This document shows, one piece after another, positions 36,501 through 45,025 of a stretch of 64,000 bases of DNA; position 1 is the stretch's first letter, and each line of letters begins with the position of its first letter. The notes under the pieces are model-generated. The model did not search any database, was not told where the DNA came from, and was given only the letters and a program-made list of their open reading frames with translations. This stretch comes from Ruminiclostridium sp. (GTDB lineage Bacteria > Bacillota > Clostridia > Oscillospirales > Ruminococcaceae). The translations under genes and the position numbers were made by a program. The DNA is taken from NCBI GenBank assembly GCA_017635675.1, contig JAGBLA010000123.1, forward strand, positions 53,955 to 117,954, read 5' to 3'.

Positions 36501-37745
36501 GAGCGGCTTGACGAGGAAAAGAACAGCGGCATTCAGGGCACCGGGCTCGGGCTCGATATCTCACGGCGCTTTGCGGAGCTTATGAACGGAAGCCTGTGGT
36601 GCGAGAGCGTTTACGGTGAGGGCTCGGAGTTCATTCTCACTCTGCGTCAGCGCATAGTTGACGGCGAGGGCATAGGACAGTTCACCGAACACAGCGGGGA
36701 AAGGTCAAAGGGGAAATATATCCCGCTGTTCACGGCTCCTGACGCAAAAGTGCTGGTAACGGACGACAATCCCATGAACCTCACGGTCATAAAGGGCTTG
36801 CTGAAAGCCGTGAAGGTGCAGGTGACGACTGCGGCGGGCGGCGAGGAGTGCCTTGAGCTTCTCGGACGGGAGAACTTCCACATCGTGTTCCTCGACCACA
36901 TGATGCCCGGCATGGATGGACTTGAGACCGTGGCTCGCATAAGGGAGACAATGCCTGAGCTGCCTGTGTACGCGCTTACCGCGAACATCACCTCGGGCGG
37001 CGAGGAATTCTACAAATCTAAGGGCTTTGACGGCTGCCTCACGAAGCCTATCGACAGTCAGACGCTCGAACGGACGATAATGGAGCGGCTGCCGAAAGAG
37101 CTGATACACGGCGCGACAGAGAGTGATGCCGTGGCGGAGGAGCCGGAGGAGCTTCCCGGGGATATGGAGTGGCTGAAAGATACCGAGGGGATATCGGTGT
37201 CGGAGGGGATAAAGAACTCCGGCGGAGTATCGTCATTCATCTACTCGCTGAAAATGTTCCTTGAAACCACGGACAGCAGCTCGAAGGTGATAGAGGACGC
37301 GTATGACAGCGGCGATATACGGCTATATACCGTGAAAGTCCACGCACTCAAAAGCTCCGCGAGGATAATAGGCGCGTCGGAGCTTTCGGCGCTTGCGCAG
37401 GAGCTTGAAAACGCGGGCAACAGCGGTGATATGGAATTCATCGATGCGAATACAGGCAGGCTGCTCGCAATGCACCGCGGGTATAAGGAAAAGCTTGCGC
37501 GCCTTGCTCCGCAGGCGGACGCCGGAGAGCGTGAGCCGATACCGCAGGAAGAGCTTGACGACGCGTACTCCGCGCTCAAAGAGGTCATACCGCAGATGGA
37601 CTATGACGCTGTGGAGATGATAGTCGGACAGCTTAAGGAATACAGGCTGCCGGAGGGTGACGCGGAAAGGATAGCTGAGCTTGAAAGAATGCTCAGAACG
37701 TTCGACTGGGACGGAATGGAAGAGCTTATCAATAAAGAGCTATAA
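33534..37745 (+). CDS. hybrid sensor histidine kinase with two-component propeller, receiver and Hpt
   Basis: A 1403-aa multi-domain sensor. The second ATG (33534) is chosen because GGGGGAG ends directly at the first ATG. An N-terminal signal segment is followed by a long extracellular Reg_prop beta-propeller region (about 40-650, repeats with IWIGGYSG- and LWFAS-like blades) and a Y_Y_Y-type domain (about 655-750). Then come a TM segment (about 757-778), HisKA with His815, HATPase with NLLTNAVKY, a receiver with phospho-acceptor Asp1121, and an Hpt domain with His1270 (KVHALKSS). The layout resembles Bacteroides-type hybrid sensors of polysaccharides but ends in Hpt instead of AraC. The ligand is unknown; a glycan is plausible. 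Confidence 0.93.
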   Translation: MSVRLRYFAAALAAAAACIFCGAGAHADGTAVGGGYAVTGQLDGVGYAAKLYNAESGLPTSDANCIMSSSDGYIWIGGYSGVIKYDGTSFERLNSAEGLTSARILFEDSKGRIWAGTNDNGVVVIDGEKRHHYTYEDGLASSSVRGIAEGSGDIVYIGLAKGIAYIGDDMSLKTINDERVSSASVRRLVSDTEGRVFGSTRSGEIFCLENGEVTTFTDGERLLPRRITTVYADPEAPGTIYLGTDGDKLYRAVYNGRFSHLHEIDVGPLWNIGWITRACGKIWINTDTAVGWLDDSDEIHTLSDLPMNNGIEMMTADYQGNLWFASTRQGVMKLAASSFRDINELSGMEREVVNATCLCGGMYYIGTDKGLRVLDSELHPVENELTDYIGDKRVRCITEDNDGVLWLGVYADGMGLVSWSPDGKIGNITESSGLTDDLVRCASLASDGSLLVGTNGGITIIRGGVPVRSCDARDGMENTVVLTVEEGLDGTIYAGTDGGGIYAITDEGVRNIGRADGLTSDVILRIKKDGKRGVLWMITSNSIEYMRDGVIRDIPEFPYNNNFDLYFGSGDDMWILSSYGIYRVSAPDMLDGGSLEHELCGTMNGLPCIPTANAFSGLDENGDLYIAGRSGVSAVNIYRYSERTSEIKLGIRSLYCDDTEVLPDEHGTYTIPASPGRIQIKAAVLDYTLSDPSVRMWLEGGDDTGITANRSQLTALEFTGLRYGDYTLHIQILDDSDGSVFEDRSFRIVKQPHFFELLIVRIIGVALLVLAAGFIVWRVMTNTIIRRQYEQIRAAKEEAERANSAKSRFLANMSHEIRTPINTIMGMDEMILREDAEGVPDGYFKSVSDYAADIKSASESLLGLVNDLLDMSKIESGKMHLVEQEYDVTEMLRAMTAMIRVRSSQKGLSFETDIDGTVPKRLYGDVGKIKQVVLNLLTNAVKYTETGGFTLGLRVTDRGEDGTCGLRFSVKDTGIGVKQEDMEKLFTAYERLDEEKNSGIQGTGLGLDISRRFAELMNGSLWCESVYGEGSEFILTLRQRIVDGEGIGQFTEHSGERSKGKYIPLFTAPDAKVLVTDDNPMNLTVIKGLLKAVKVQVTTAAGGEECLELLGRENFHIVFLDHMMPGMDGLETVARIRETMPELPVYALTANITSGGEEFYKSKGFDGCLTKPIDSQTLERTIMERLPKELIHGATESDAVAEEPEELPGDMEWLKDTEGISVSEGIKNSGGVSSFIYSLKMFLETTDSSSKVIEDAYDSGDIRLYTVKVHALKSSARIIGASELSALAQELENAGNSGDMEFIDANTGRLLAMHRGYKEKLARLAPQADAGEREPIPQEELDDAYSALKEVIPQMDYDAVEMIVGQLKEYRLPEGDAERIAELERMLRTFDWDGMEELINKEL

Positions 37746-37754
37746 GGAGGAAAT

Positions 37755-38510
37755 ATGGGAAACAGGATAATGATAGCGGGCGAGAAGGAGAGCTTCATAC
37801 TGAGGGTACTGCTGAAAAAGGTCAGTGAAGCGGGAATAGACTATGAATTTGTGCCGTGGAAGGTGACGAACATCAATTCAAAGTGGAACGGGACCACGCT
37901 CGTCACTTTATTCATAGACGAAGGCAAGCTGCCCGGAGATGATGTGCTGCACTTCCTGTCGGACAAGACGAAGGACAGCGCCGTCCGCTTTATAGTCATC
38001 GGCAGCAAGAGCGATATCGAGTATGTGTCGGGTAAAGTGCCGGCTGAGCGGATATACAGGTCATTCGTCCGTCCCGCCGACAATGACGCGTTCGTCGCAG
38101 CGGTGAAGGAACATTTCAGCAAGGTGAAGACAGGCGAGTACAAAAAGAGCCTGCTTATCGTTGACGATGACCCGGGATTTCTCGGGCTTGCCCGCGAGTG
38201 GCTGAAAGATACGTACAGGGTGACGGGCGTGTCGTCGGGTATACAGGCGATAAAGTGGCTTAGCAGGAACAGCGCCGACCTTATCCTGCTGGACTATGAA
38301 ATGCCTGTGACCACAGGTCCGCAGGTGTTTGAGATGCTTCGCAGCGACGAGGACACGAAAAATATCCCGGTCATGTTCCTTACCGGAAAGAGCGACCGAG
38401 AAAGCGTCATGGCAGTGCTTTCGCTGAAGCCCGACGGGTACTTCCTGAAGACCATACGCAAGGAGGAGCTTCTTACAAGGCTTGAAGAATTCTTCCTTAT
38501 GCACTCATAA
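37755..38510 (+). CDS. response regulator with degenerate plus canonical receiver domains
   Basis: A 251-aa protein of two receiver-like halves and no output domain. Residues 1-115 keep the receiver fold pattern but lack the N-terminal acidic pair (IMIAGEKES). Residues of about 128-250 are a canonical receiver with VDDDPG, phospho-acceptor Asp180 (LLDYEMP), and the FLTGKSD switch region. It lies 9 bp after the hybrid kinase with AGGAGG before the ATG, so it is its likely phosphorelay target. Without a DNA-binding or enzymatic domain it would signal by protein contact. Confidence 0.9.
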   Translation: MGNRIMIAGEKESFILRVLLKKVSEAGIDYEFVPWKVTNINSKWNGTTLVTLFIDEGKLPGDDVLHFLSDKTKDSAVRFIVIGSKSDIEYVSGKVPAERIYRSFVRPADNDAFVAAVKEHFSKVKTGEYKKSLLIVDDDPGFLGLAREWLKDTYRVTGVSSGIQAIKWLSRNSADLILLDYEMPVTTGPQVFEMLRSDEDTKNIPVMFLTGKSDRESVMAVLSLKPDGYFLKTIRKEELLTRLEEFFLMHS

Positions 38511-38513
38511 AAC

Positions 38514-38547
38514 AAGCGGCTCCGCAGATATCTGCGCGGAGCCGCTT
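38514..38547. terminator. bidirectional intrinsic terminator
   Basis: A 12-bp perfect stem (38514-38525 with 38536-38547), flanked by A-rich sequence on the left and T-rich on the right, sits exactly between the stop codons of the convergent response regulator and FIST kinase genes. Confidence 0.92.
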
Positions 38548-38550
38548 TTG

Positions 38551-41500
38551 TTATTTCATTATCTCGTTCATCTTGTCGTAATCGAACTGTCCCGCCGCTT
38601 TTATCAGAGCCTCGCAGCAGGCTTTTTCATTTTCGGGGAAGCTGTAATCCCCGAGTTCGGAAATTATCTGAATAGCGCTCTCGTAGTCGGCTACCGAGAG
38701 AAATTCCCGTATCAGCGTGTACGCTTCATCGAGCTGTTCCGCGGGAATAAGCGGAAGTGAGCCGCTTTCCGTCAGCGGCGACAGAAGTTCTCCGAGCGCA
38801 CGGCACCGCTCCAGCAGCTCGTCTGTCCTGTCAGCGATGAACGCGGTGTTGTTCGTGTGACCCGCGGCTTCGAGCTTTTCCGCAAGGTCGCCGAGCTTCA
38901 TTGCGCCGATAACTCTGGAGGTACTTTTGAGCGCGTGGACTTTGACAGTGAAATTCCCGATGTCGCCGGAGAGCAGATAACCCTCGGTCTCGTCCGCGAG
39001 CGCGTTCACCGAACCCGCGTAGGTAGTGAGAGCCTGCAGATAGCTTTCCTCGTTCCCGCAGTGCTTTATCCCCTGTGCGGTATCTATTTCCGCAGAGCTT
39101 CGCACATAGTCCGGTATTGCGGAGTCTGCCGCCTGTGCTTCGCTCACGCCCTCCCCGGCAGCTTTCAGCTTATGCTCCGGAATATACCCGGCAAGCGTTT
39201 CTTCCAGTCTTTCCGGCTCCACGGGCTTTGAGAGATAATCGGTGAACCCCGCGTTCAGGTATGTCTCCCGCGCTCCCGATATCGCGTTCGCCGTAAGGCA
39301 TATCACGGGAGTGTCGGCGTTGGGACTGTCGGTCAGCTCCCGCATCTCTTTGAGAGTTTCGATACCGTCCTTGTCGGGCATCATGTGGTCGAGAAAGATG
39401 ACATCGTACTTTTTCTTTGCGGAAAGCGCGATGCACTGCGCGCCGCTCTCGGCTGTGTCTATCCGCACCAGCGTCTTTTTCAGCAGCGCTCTGAATACTT
39501 CAAGGTTCATGGGCGTGTCGTCAACGACAAGTATCTCGGCGTCCGGCGCGGTGAAGGATTCCTTGTATTTTTTGCGGTTCGCCGCCGAACGCCGGAAAGC
39601 CTCGCTGTAATCTCCGACGGGCTCCCACTTTACCACAGGCTGACTTATGGCGAATGAGAACTCCGAGCCTTTGCCGTACTCGCTCTTTACTTCGAGACTG
39701 CTGTTCATCATCGACAGCAGCCGCTGAGTGATGCTCATGCCGAGTCCTGTGCCTTCCACGCTGCGGTTGCGCTTTTCCTCTATGCGGTCGAACTTCGAGA
39801 ACAGCTTCGGTATATCCTCCTGCTTTATGCCGATACCCGTGTCGGTGACGCTGACTTTCAGAAGAATGGCGTCCTCGCCGGTCTTTTCATAGGTCACGGC
39901 TAATGTGACGGAGCCCTTTTCCGTGTACTTGACAGCATTTGTGAGAATGTTGGTGACTATCTGTTTTATGCGTATCTCGTCGCCGCGGAGCAGCTTGGGG
40001 GTGCTTTCGTCGATGACAGGCACAAGTTTCAGCCCCTTAGCCTCGGCGCGGGTCTGCACCATGTTCACAAGGTCGTTGAGCACCGACGAGAGGTCATAGT
40101 CCACGGGGATTATGTCAAGCTTTCCCGCCTCTATCTTTGAGAAGTCGAGAATGTCGTTTATCAGCCCGAGCAGCGTGTTTCCCGCTGTCCTTATGTTTTC
40201 GGAGTAAGTGAGTATGTTTTCGTCACTGCACTCCCTCAGTACCATTTCATTCATGCCGAGCACCGCGTTTATCGGCGTGCGTATGTCGTGGGACATATTG
40301 GCGAGGAACGCGCTCTTTGCCTCGCTTGCGGCGTTTGCGTGGCGCGTCATGTCTTCGAGATCCTCCGTCACCGCATGCATGAAAGCGGTGATGCGCCGTT
40401 CGAGAGGGATAGCGGCATTGGGTTTCTTTTTCCTGTCGTATGGCGGGACGGTGCACTGGAGTATGGATCTGTCCTGTGCGCCCTCGCGGATACCTACCGC
40501 CACCAGCGCGCCGTTGGTCTCGCCGCCTCTGCCGCGAAAGCGGTATATCTCGGAGTTTCCGTGGGTATAAGCGAGGGTCGGGCATATCCTGCGGTAGTAG
40601 CCTATCTCCTTTTCTTCCTCCTCTTTGAGGAATATCTGCCGGTTCATGCACACGACAAGTATCATAGCCTGTGGCGAGAACCTGCCGAAAGCAACGCTGT
40701 CATCGTATGTCTCGGAGAGCAGAATGGACTGTGACCCGTATGAGAACCGTATGAGCGAGCCGTTCACCATTGGTGCGCCGAATCCGAGTGCGCCCTCCCT
40801 GTCGCAGGCAAACGGAGTTCGTCCGATATTAAGTCCGTCCTGTTCTATGATAAGCGGAAATTCGCAGATATTCGGAATGATTATTGCGTCGCGGTCAAGT
40901 CCGAGATACTTATGGTAGATGTCTGCGGCGGTCGCGTTATCTATGCTCGTGACGCGGAAATCGCCGTCGCACCCGGTTATTCGCATAGTCCTGCCAACAG
41001 GCGACCAGCCGTGGTTATAGGAGACCTCGATGTGCAGTTCTTTTCCGGTGAAGCACACAGCGGCAAGAGCATTGTCGGTACAGTTGTTATCATCGAACAG
41101 AAAGCCCGTGCCGACATTTTCGGACAGCGCGATCCGCGCCGCGGTGGAGCCGAATATCGGAACATCTCCGATACACTTTTCGGTCTCTGTAAGCACTTCG
41201 TCGATATTTACCAGTATCCCGGCGGCAAAGAACAATACGCCTTTCAAGCCGTTGAGCAGCGCGAGCTCCCCGCCGAGCTTCTGACCCGCTCCGGCAGCGG
41301 TAAGACCTTTGAGCGGCAGTCTGCGCACGCTGAATGCCGGAGCTTCAAACAGCATGAACGTGACAAGCGTGTTTTCCTGCTCCGTCACAGCGCTTTCAAA
41401 GCTGTCGATATGCGTGGTGCCGACTACCTCGGCTTTTGGCAGGACAGAGCGTATCATAGCGGCTTTCTTCCTGCTTCTTTCAGCGTCGGCACACTGGTCT

Positions 41501-41628
41501 AACACAACCGCGAGCACCTGGGCTGCGCCGCGGTATTCCTGTGTGGTGCTCACCTCCGAGAGTATCTCACGGAGCCGTTCATATTCAAAATCGCGTATAT
41601 GATAGGATAGCTGTATCATTCTTTTCAC
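38551..41628 (-). CDS. cytoplasmic FIST-domain hybrid histidine kinase with receiver and Hpt
   Basis: A 1025-aa kinase without TM segments. FIST_N (about 35-230) and FIST_C (about 235-375) form a sensory module thought to bind small ligands such as amino acids. Then follow HisKA with His447 (NMSHDIRTP), HATPase (NILTNAVKY), a receiver with Asp747 (FLDHMMPD) and an Hpt with His898 (KVHALKST). The kinase-receiver-Hpt half is clearly related to that of the convergent membrane kinase. It has a strong promoter of its own and shares the terminator with the response regulator gene. No output regulator is encoded on its own side. Confidence 0.93.
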   Translation of the reverse strand: MKRMIQLSYHIRDFEYERLREILSEVSTTQEYRGAAQVLAVVLDQCADAERSRKKAAMIRSVLPKAEVVGTTHIDSFESAVTEQENTLVTFMLFEAPAFSVRRLPLKGLTAAGAGQKLGGELALLNGLKGVLFFAAGILVNIDEVLTETEKCIGDVPIFGSTAARIALSENVGTGFLFDDNNCTDNALAAVCFTGKELHIEVSYNHGWSPVGRTMRITGCDGDFRVTSIDNATAADIYHKYLGLDRDAIIIPNICEFPLIIEQDGLNIGRTPFACDREGALGFGAPMVNGSLIRFSYGSQSILLSETYDDSVAFGRFSPQAMILVVCMNRQIFLKEEEEKEIGYYRRICPTLAYTHGNSEIYRFRGRGGETNGALVAVGIREGAQDRSILQCTVPPYDRKKKPNAAIPLERRITAFMHAVTEDLEDMTRHANAASEAKSAFLANMSHDIRTPINAVLGMNEMVLRECSDENILTYSENIRTAGNTLLGLINDILDFSKIEAGKLDIIPVDYDLSSVLNDLVNMVQTRAEAKGLKLVPVIDESTPKLLRGDEIRIKQIVTNILTNAVKYTEKGSVTLAVTYEKTGEDAILLKVSVTDTGIGIKQEDIPKLFSKFDRIEEKRNRSVEGTGLGMSITQRLLSMMNSSLEVKSEYGKGSEFSFAISQPVVKWEPVGDYSEAFRRSAANRKKYKESFTAPDAEILVVDDTPMNLEVFRALLKKTLVRIDTAESGAQCIALSAKKKYDVIFLDHMMPDKDGIETLKEMRELTDSPNADTPVICLTANAISGARETYLNAGFTDYLSKPVEPERLEETLAGYIPEHKLKAAGEGVSEAQAADSAIPDYVRSSAEIDTAQGIKHCGNEESYLQALTTYAGSVNALADETEGYLLSGDIGNFTVKVHALKSTSRVIGAMKLGDLAEKLEAAGHTNNTAFIADRTDELLERCRALGELLSPLTESGSLPLIPAEQLDEAYTLIREFLSVADYESAIQIISELGDYSFPENEKACCEALIKAAGQFDYDKMNEIMK

Positions 41629-41671
41629 CTTTCAGACGGGCGGTCATATATAAGGCAATACCGCATAAATA

Positions 41672-41700
41672 ATTATACCATTAAAAGTATTTTATGTCAA
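41672..41700 (-). promoter_or_regulatory. promoter for the FIST kinase
   Basis: Minus strand: TTGACA (41695-41700), 17-bp spacer, TATAAT (41672-41677), about 44 bp before the ATG. Both boxes are consensus. Confidence 0.88.
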
Positions 41701-41771
41701 CTCCGTTTGCCGCGTGGTTTTTACTTTTGGCTTTGATCCTGAAAAAAGCCTGAAAATGCCGATACAGAAGT

Positions 41772-41807
41772 AATGCCCCGGAGCGTTGCACAGCACTCCG
41801 GGGCATT
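41772..41807 (-). terminator. terminator-like hairpin after the DUF3267 gene
   Basis: A 12-bp perfect stem (41772-41783 with 41796-41807) around a 12-nt loop, very GC-rich, 25 nt after the DUF3267 stop. The U-tract is poor, so termination efficiency is uncertain. Confidence 0.6.
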
Positions 41808-41832
41808 ATGTTGAGTCGGTTGATGAAATAAC

Positions 41833-42426
41833 TCAGTATTTGTACAGACCGTCATTTGCAGCCTGGATCATATTATCCTTATTTGTCTGACGCATTACGG
41901 CTATAATATCCATATAATCAGGGCAAGGTGATATAAGTCCTGTAAATGCGGATACAATGCAGAAGGTCAGCAGCGGCTTGAACGAGACAGGAATGAGAAT
42001 GAATGAAATAAGCGGTATTATGCCGAGTAGTGAAGGCGCCAGAGACATTATGACATATCTTCTTCGTGTTATCGGACAGAAAGATATGGCATAAGCAGCG
42101 ACTTTCCTCAGACACAAGCCTACCCACACCACTGCGTGCTTCGGATAGCATATTGCGTGCATAAGCTCATGCAGCGGTAATGCGACTGTCATTCCGATCA
42201 CTAACGCGGGCAGAAAGAAAACAGGATCTATCGGAGGCTCTCTGTTAAGGAACGCTTTCAGAAATACTGCCAGAAAACAGATCAACATTGGCGGGATACC
42301 ATAGGGAATACTGTCACGGAACACATTGCCGGCAGTTTTTATCCTGACCGCATTTTCATGCAGCGGCTCACCGTCATGCGGCAGTCCCCATTCTTTCCGA
42401 TTGCCCTCCCATACTATCTCAGGCAT
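41833..42426 (-). CDS. DUF3267 family zincin-like membrane protein
   Basis: A 197-aa integral membrane protein with four to five TM segments. It has an HELMH metal motif at residues 86-90 and a late Asp pair (SPCPDYMD, Asp170 and Asp173) that could complete the zinc site, as in DUF3267/site-2-protease-like families. Targets are unknown. AGGAGG precedes the ATG. It stands alone between the SDR gene and the FIST kinase and is somewhat more AT-rich than its neighbours. Confidence 0.82.
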   Translation of the reverse strand: MPEIVWEGNRKEWGLPHDGEPLHENAVRIKTAGNVFRDSIPYGIPPMLICFLAVFLKAFLNREPPIDPVFFLPALVIGMTVALPLHELMHAICYPKHAVVWVGLCLRKVAAYAISFCPITRRRYVIMSLAPSLLGIIPLISFILIPVSFKPLLTFCIVSAFTGLISPCPDYMDIIAVMRQTNKDNMIQAANDGLYKY

Positions 42427-42519
42427 ACAGGATCCCCTCCTATGAAAATACGGTAGATTTTCGCTTTATGAGAGTAACAAGCACAGCATTGAAATGCTTT
42501 CATTGGAGACAGCACACTT

Positions 42520-43281
42520 TCAGATCGCCGGCATCACTCTGCCGCCCGCGACAGGTATGAATGCTCCCGTGACGAAGGAGGCAAGGTCGGAGGCAAGAAA
42601 CGCGGTCATATTCGCGATGTCCGTGTCGGTCCCGCGCCGTGCGAGCGGAACGCTTGCCACGTATTCGGGAGCAGGATTCACGCCGTTTGCGCGTTCCTTG
42701 TCGGTTATCGTCCAGCCGGGAGCTATCTGGTTAATGGTTATACCGTCCCCGCCGTACTCCTTTGCCGCCACCCGCACAAGTCCGTCAAGACCGCGCTTTG
42801 CGGCAGTGTAAGCCGAGCAGCCCGGCTCCGCCATTACTGAGCACTCGGTGTTCATCACGACTATCCTTCCGTAACGGTTCTGTATCATTGCGGGAAGAAA
42901 GGCTTTCATCATATACACGAACTGCATCTCACAGCTTTCAAACTGGCTGTAATAGTCCTTGATGTCCTGGTCCAACAGGCGTTTCCATTCGTACTGAATG
43001 ACGGCGTTCACCACAAGGATATCGGGTATTCCGAAGCCCTTTTCCACTTCATCGCGCATTTTTTCAACGCTGTCGCTCTTTGTTATATCGCAGCGGAACG
43101 CTGCTGAATTTCTGCCGGACGCTTTCAGCTCGCTGACAAGCGCTTCGGCATTTTTGCTGTCCGAATGATAGTGGACTGCCACGTCCGCGCCGCACTCCGC
43201 GAGGGTCCTTACGATAGTTCTGCCAAGCCCGCCGCTGCCGCCTGTGACAAGTGCTTTTCTTCCTGTGAGGTCGATGTTCAT
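42520..43281 (-). CDS. atypical short-chain dehydrogenase/reductase
   Basis: An SDR-fold protein of 253 aa from the ATG at 43281 (GGAGA upstream; a longer frame lacks this). The cofactor loop TGGSGGLG is intact, but the usual NNAG is replaced by VNAV, and the residue 13 positions before Tyr (in SAYTAAK) is Thr instead of Ser. The Tyr and Lys of the active site are kept. The substrate is unknown. It lies 31 bp downstream of the metal ABC permease and is probably co-transcribed with it. It is not close to KduD. Confidence 0.85.
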   Translation of the reverse strand: MNIDLTGRKALVTGGSGGLGRTIVRTLAECGADVAVHYHSDSKNAEALVSELKASGRNSAAFRCDITKSDSVEKMRDEVEKGFGIPDILVVNAVIQYEWKRLLDQDIKDYYSQFESCEMQFVYMMKAFLPAMIQNRYGRIVVMNTECSVMAEPGCSAYTAAKRGLDGLVRVAAKEYGGDGITINQIAPGWTITDKERANGVNPAPEYVASVPLARRGTDTDIANMTAFLASDLASFVTGAFIPVAGGRVMPAI

Positions 43282-43312
43282 AAATTCTCCTTTCGCGGGT
43301 GTCTGAGGTCTG

Positions 43313-44131
43313 TCATTTGTGTTCCCTGAGCTTGCCGATAAGGGCAAAGACAAGGAATACCGCGAGGTTCACGAGGACTATTCCCGCGCCTGTCGGTATA
43401 TTGATGAAGTATGAACCGATAAGCCCCACGGTGAAGCATACCACTGATATCACCGCCGCGCATATCGTCACGCTGCGAAATCCCTTGCACACCCGCATGG
43501 ACGAGAGGGAAGGGAATATGGTAAGGCTTGATATGAGCAGAGCGCCCATCAGCCGCATACCAACGACTATCACCACCGCGGTAAGCACGGAGATGAACAT
43601 ATTGTATATGCCGGTGTGTATTCCCGTGGCGCTTGAAAAGCTCTCGTCAAACGTCACCGCGAAAATACGGTGGTACAGCAGCACGAACAGAAGGCACACG
43701 ATAACGGAGCATACCACCGACAGTGCTACGTCCTCACCGCTGAGGGCGAGTATGCTGCCGAACATATAGCTGTTTATGTCGACAGACACGCCGTTGAGGG
43801 CGAGGACAGCCATGCCCACGGCGAGGGAGCTGCTTGAAAGAATAGCTATTGCGCTGTCGCCGCCCATTTTGCCCTTTCGGGTGATATAAAGCAGCAGGAA
43901 TGACGATACCACCACCACCGGGATAGCAAATCCGAGCGGGCTTATCCCGGCTGCCGCCGCTATGGCAAAGGCTCCGTAGCCTACATGGGAAAGTCCGTCG
44001 CCTATCATGGAATAACGTTTCAATACAAGGCTCGTGCCGAGCAGCGCCGCGCAAAGCGATACCAAAAGCCCGACTATGAGCGCCCTCTGCATGAACGGGT
44101 AGGAAAAAAGCGCCGCGAGTTCATCTGCCAT
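43313..44131 (-). CDS. ZnuB/MntB-type metal ABC transporter permease
   Basis: A 272-aa permease of the ABC-3 family (zinc or manganese import), about 8 TM segments, with the family segments YSMIGDGLSHVGYGAF (near residue 41) and GALLISSLTIFPS (about 191). The start overlaps the ATPase stop by 11 bases, showing coupling. The metal cannot be decided from sequence. No binding protein gene is present in the window. Confidence 0.92.
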   Translation of the reverse strand: MADELAALFSYPFMQRALIVGLLVSLCAALLGTSLVLKRYSMIGDGLSHVGYGAFAIAAAAGISPLGFAIPVVVVSSFLLLYITRKGKMGGDSAIAILSSSSLAVGMAVLALNGVSVDINSYMFGSILALSGEDVALSVVCSVIVCLLFVLLYHRIFAVTFDESFSSATGIHTGIYNMFISVLTAVVIVVGMRLMGALLISSLTIFPSLSSMRVCKGFRSVTICAAVISVVCFTVGLIGSYFINIPTGAGIVLVNLAVFLVFALIGKLREHK

Positions 44132-44852
44132 GACTGAAACAGCCTCCTTCCCCGTGAAAACAGCCCCGTGACATCAGACGGAAGGACTCCGTTGTGATGT
44201 ACTCGTCCGAGCTGCCGAAAAAGTAATCGTTCTTTGACATATTGAGTATCCTGCTGCCGTAGTGAACGGCGTTGTGGATATCGTGTGTGACCATTATTAC
44301 GGTGACACCGCTGTGGTTGAGCTCGTGTATGACCTCGTACATCTCCGAGGTCACTATCGGGTCAAGCCCCGACACAGGCTCGTCGAGCAGCAGCAGCTTC
44401 TCCGTCGCGCATAAAGCCCGTGCAAGCAAGACCCGCTGCTGCTGTCCGCCCGAGAGGTCGCGGTAGCTTTTGTTCATTATGCTCTCTATCTTCATCTTCT
44501 CGGCTTCGCGGCGCGCCCTTTCCTTGTTTTCTTTTGTGTAGAACGGGAAGAGGGCGTTTTTGTTAAGGCACCCGGACAGCACCACCTCCCGCACTTTGGC
44601 GGGGAAGTCCTTCTGCGCCGCCGTCTGCTGCGGCAGATAGCCTATTTCGCTCGGCTTTACGCCGTGGAACTCTATGCTTCCGGAGCTGTATTTTTTCAGC
44701 CCGAGAAGTCCCTTCACAAGCGTGGATTTGCCGGAGCCGTTTTCTCCGACTATGCAGAGAAAGTCTCCCTCGTCTATTGAAAACGTGAGACCCTCAAATG
44801 CCGTCACGCCCTCGTATTTCATGCAAAGCTCCTTACATTCGATCAGCTTCAC
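44121..44852 (-). CDS. ZnuC/MntA-type metal ABC transporter ATPase
   Basis: A 243-aa ATPase from a GTG start at 44852 with GAGAGGTG upstream; an earlier ATG (44948) has no ribosome site and would add an unrelated extension. It has Walker A GENGSGKST, the Q-loop region GYLPQQ, signature LSGGQQQRV, Walker B LLLLDEP and the switch MVTHD. It energises the permease that follows. A well-formed promoter lies about 120 bp upstream, leaving a leader of about 115 nt. Confidence 0.92.
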   Translation of the reverse strand: MKLIECKELCMKYEGVTAFEGLTFSIDEGDFLCIVGENGSGKSTLVKGLLGLKKYSSGSIEFHGVKPSEIGYLPQQTAAQKDFPAKVREVVLSGCLNKNALFPFYTKENKERARREAEKMKIESIMNKSYRDLSGGQQQRVLLARALCATEKLLLLDEPVSGLDPIVTSEMYEVIHELNHSGVTVIMVTHDIHNAVHYGSRILNMSKNDYFFGSSDEYITTESFRLMSRGCFHGEGGCFSHGR

Positions 44853-44974
44853 GCGGTTCACCTCTCTCAGAGTAAAAGACACATCTATGATAATTCTTGT
44901 TTCAGCTGCCATCAACGTACGCGGGCGGCTGACATTCAGTGACATCATTCGTTTGTTCCGAAAACAGCGATTAT

Positions 44975-45003
44975 ATTATACCATAAGATATGTTTTGTGT
45001 CAA
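44975..45003 (-). promoter_or_regulatory. promoter for the metal ABC-SDR operon
   Basis: Minus strand: TTGACA (44998-45003), 17-bp spacer, TATAAT (44975-44980). It is back-to-back with the DUF2975 promoter. Confidence 0.85.
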
Positions 45004-45025
45004 TAAATTGAAATTCAAGAAATAA

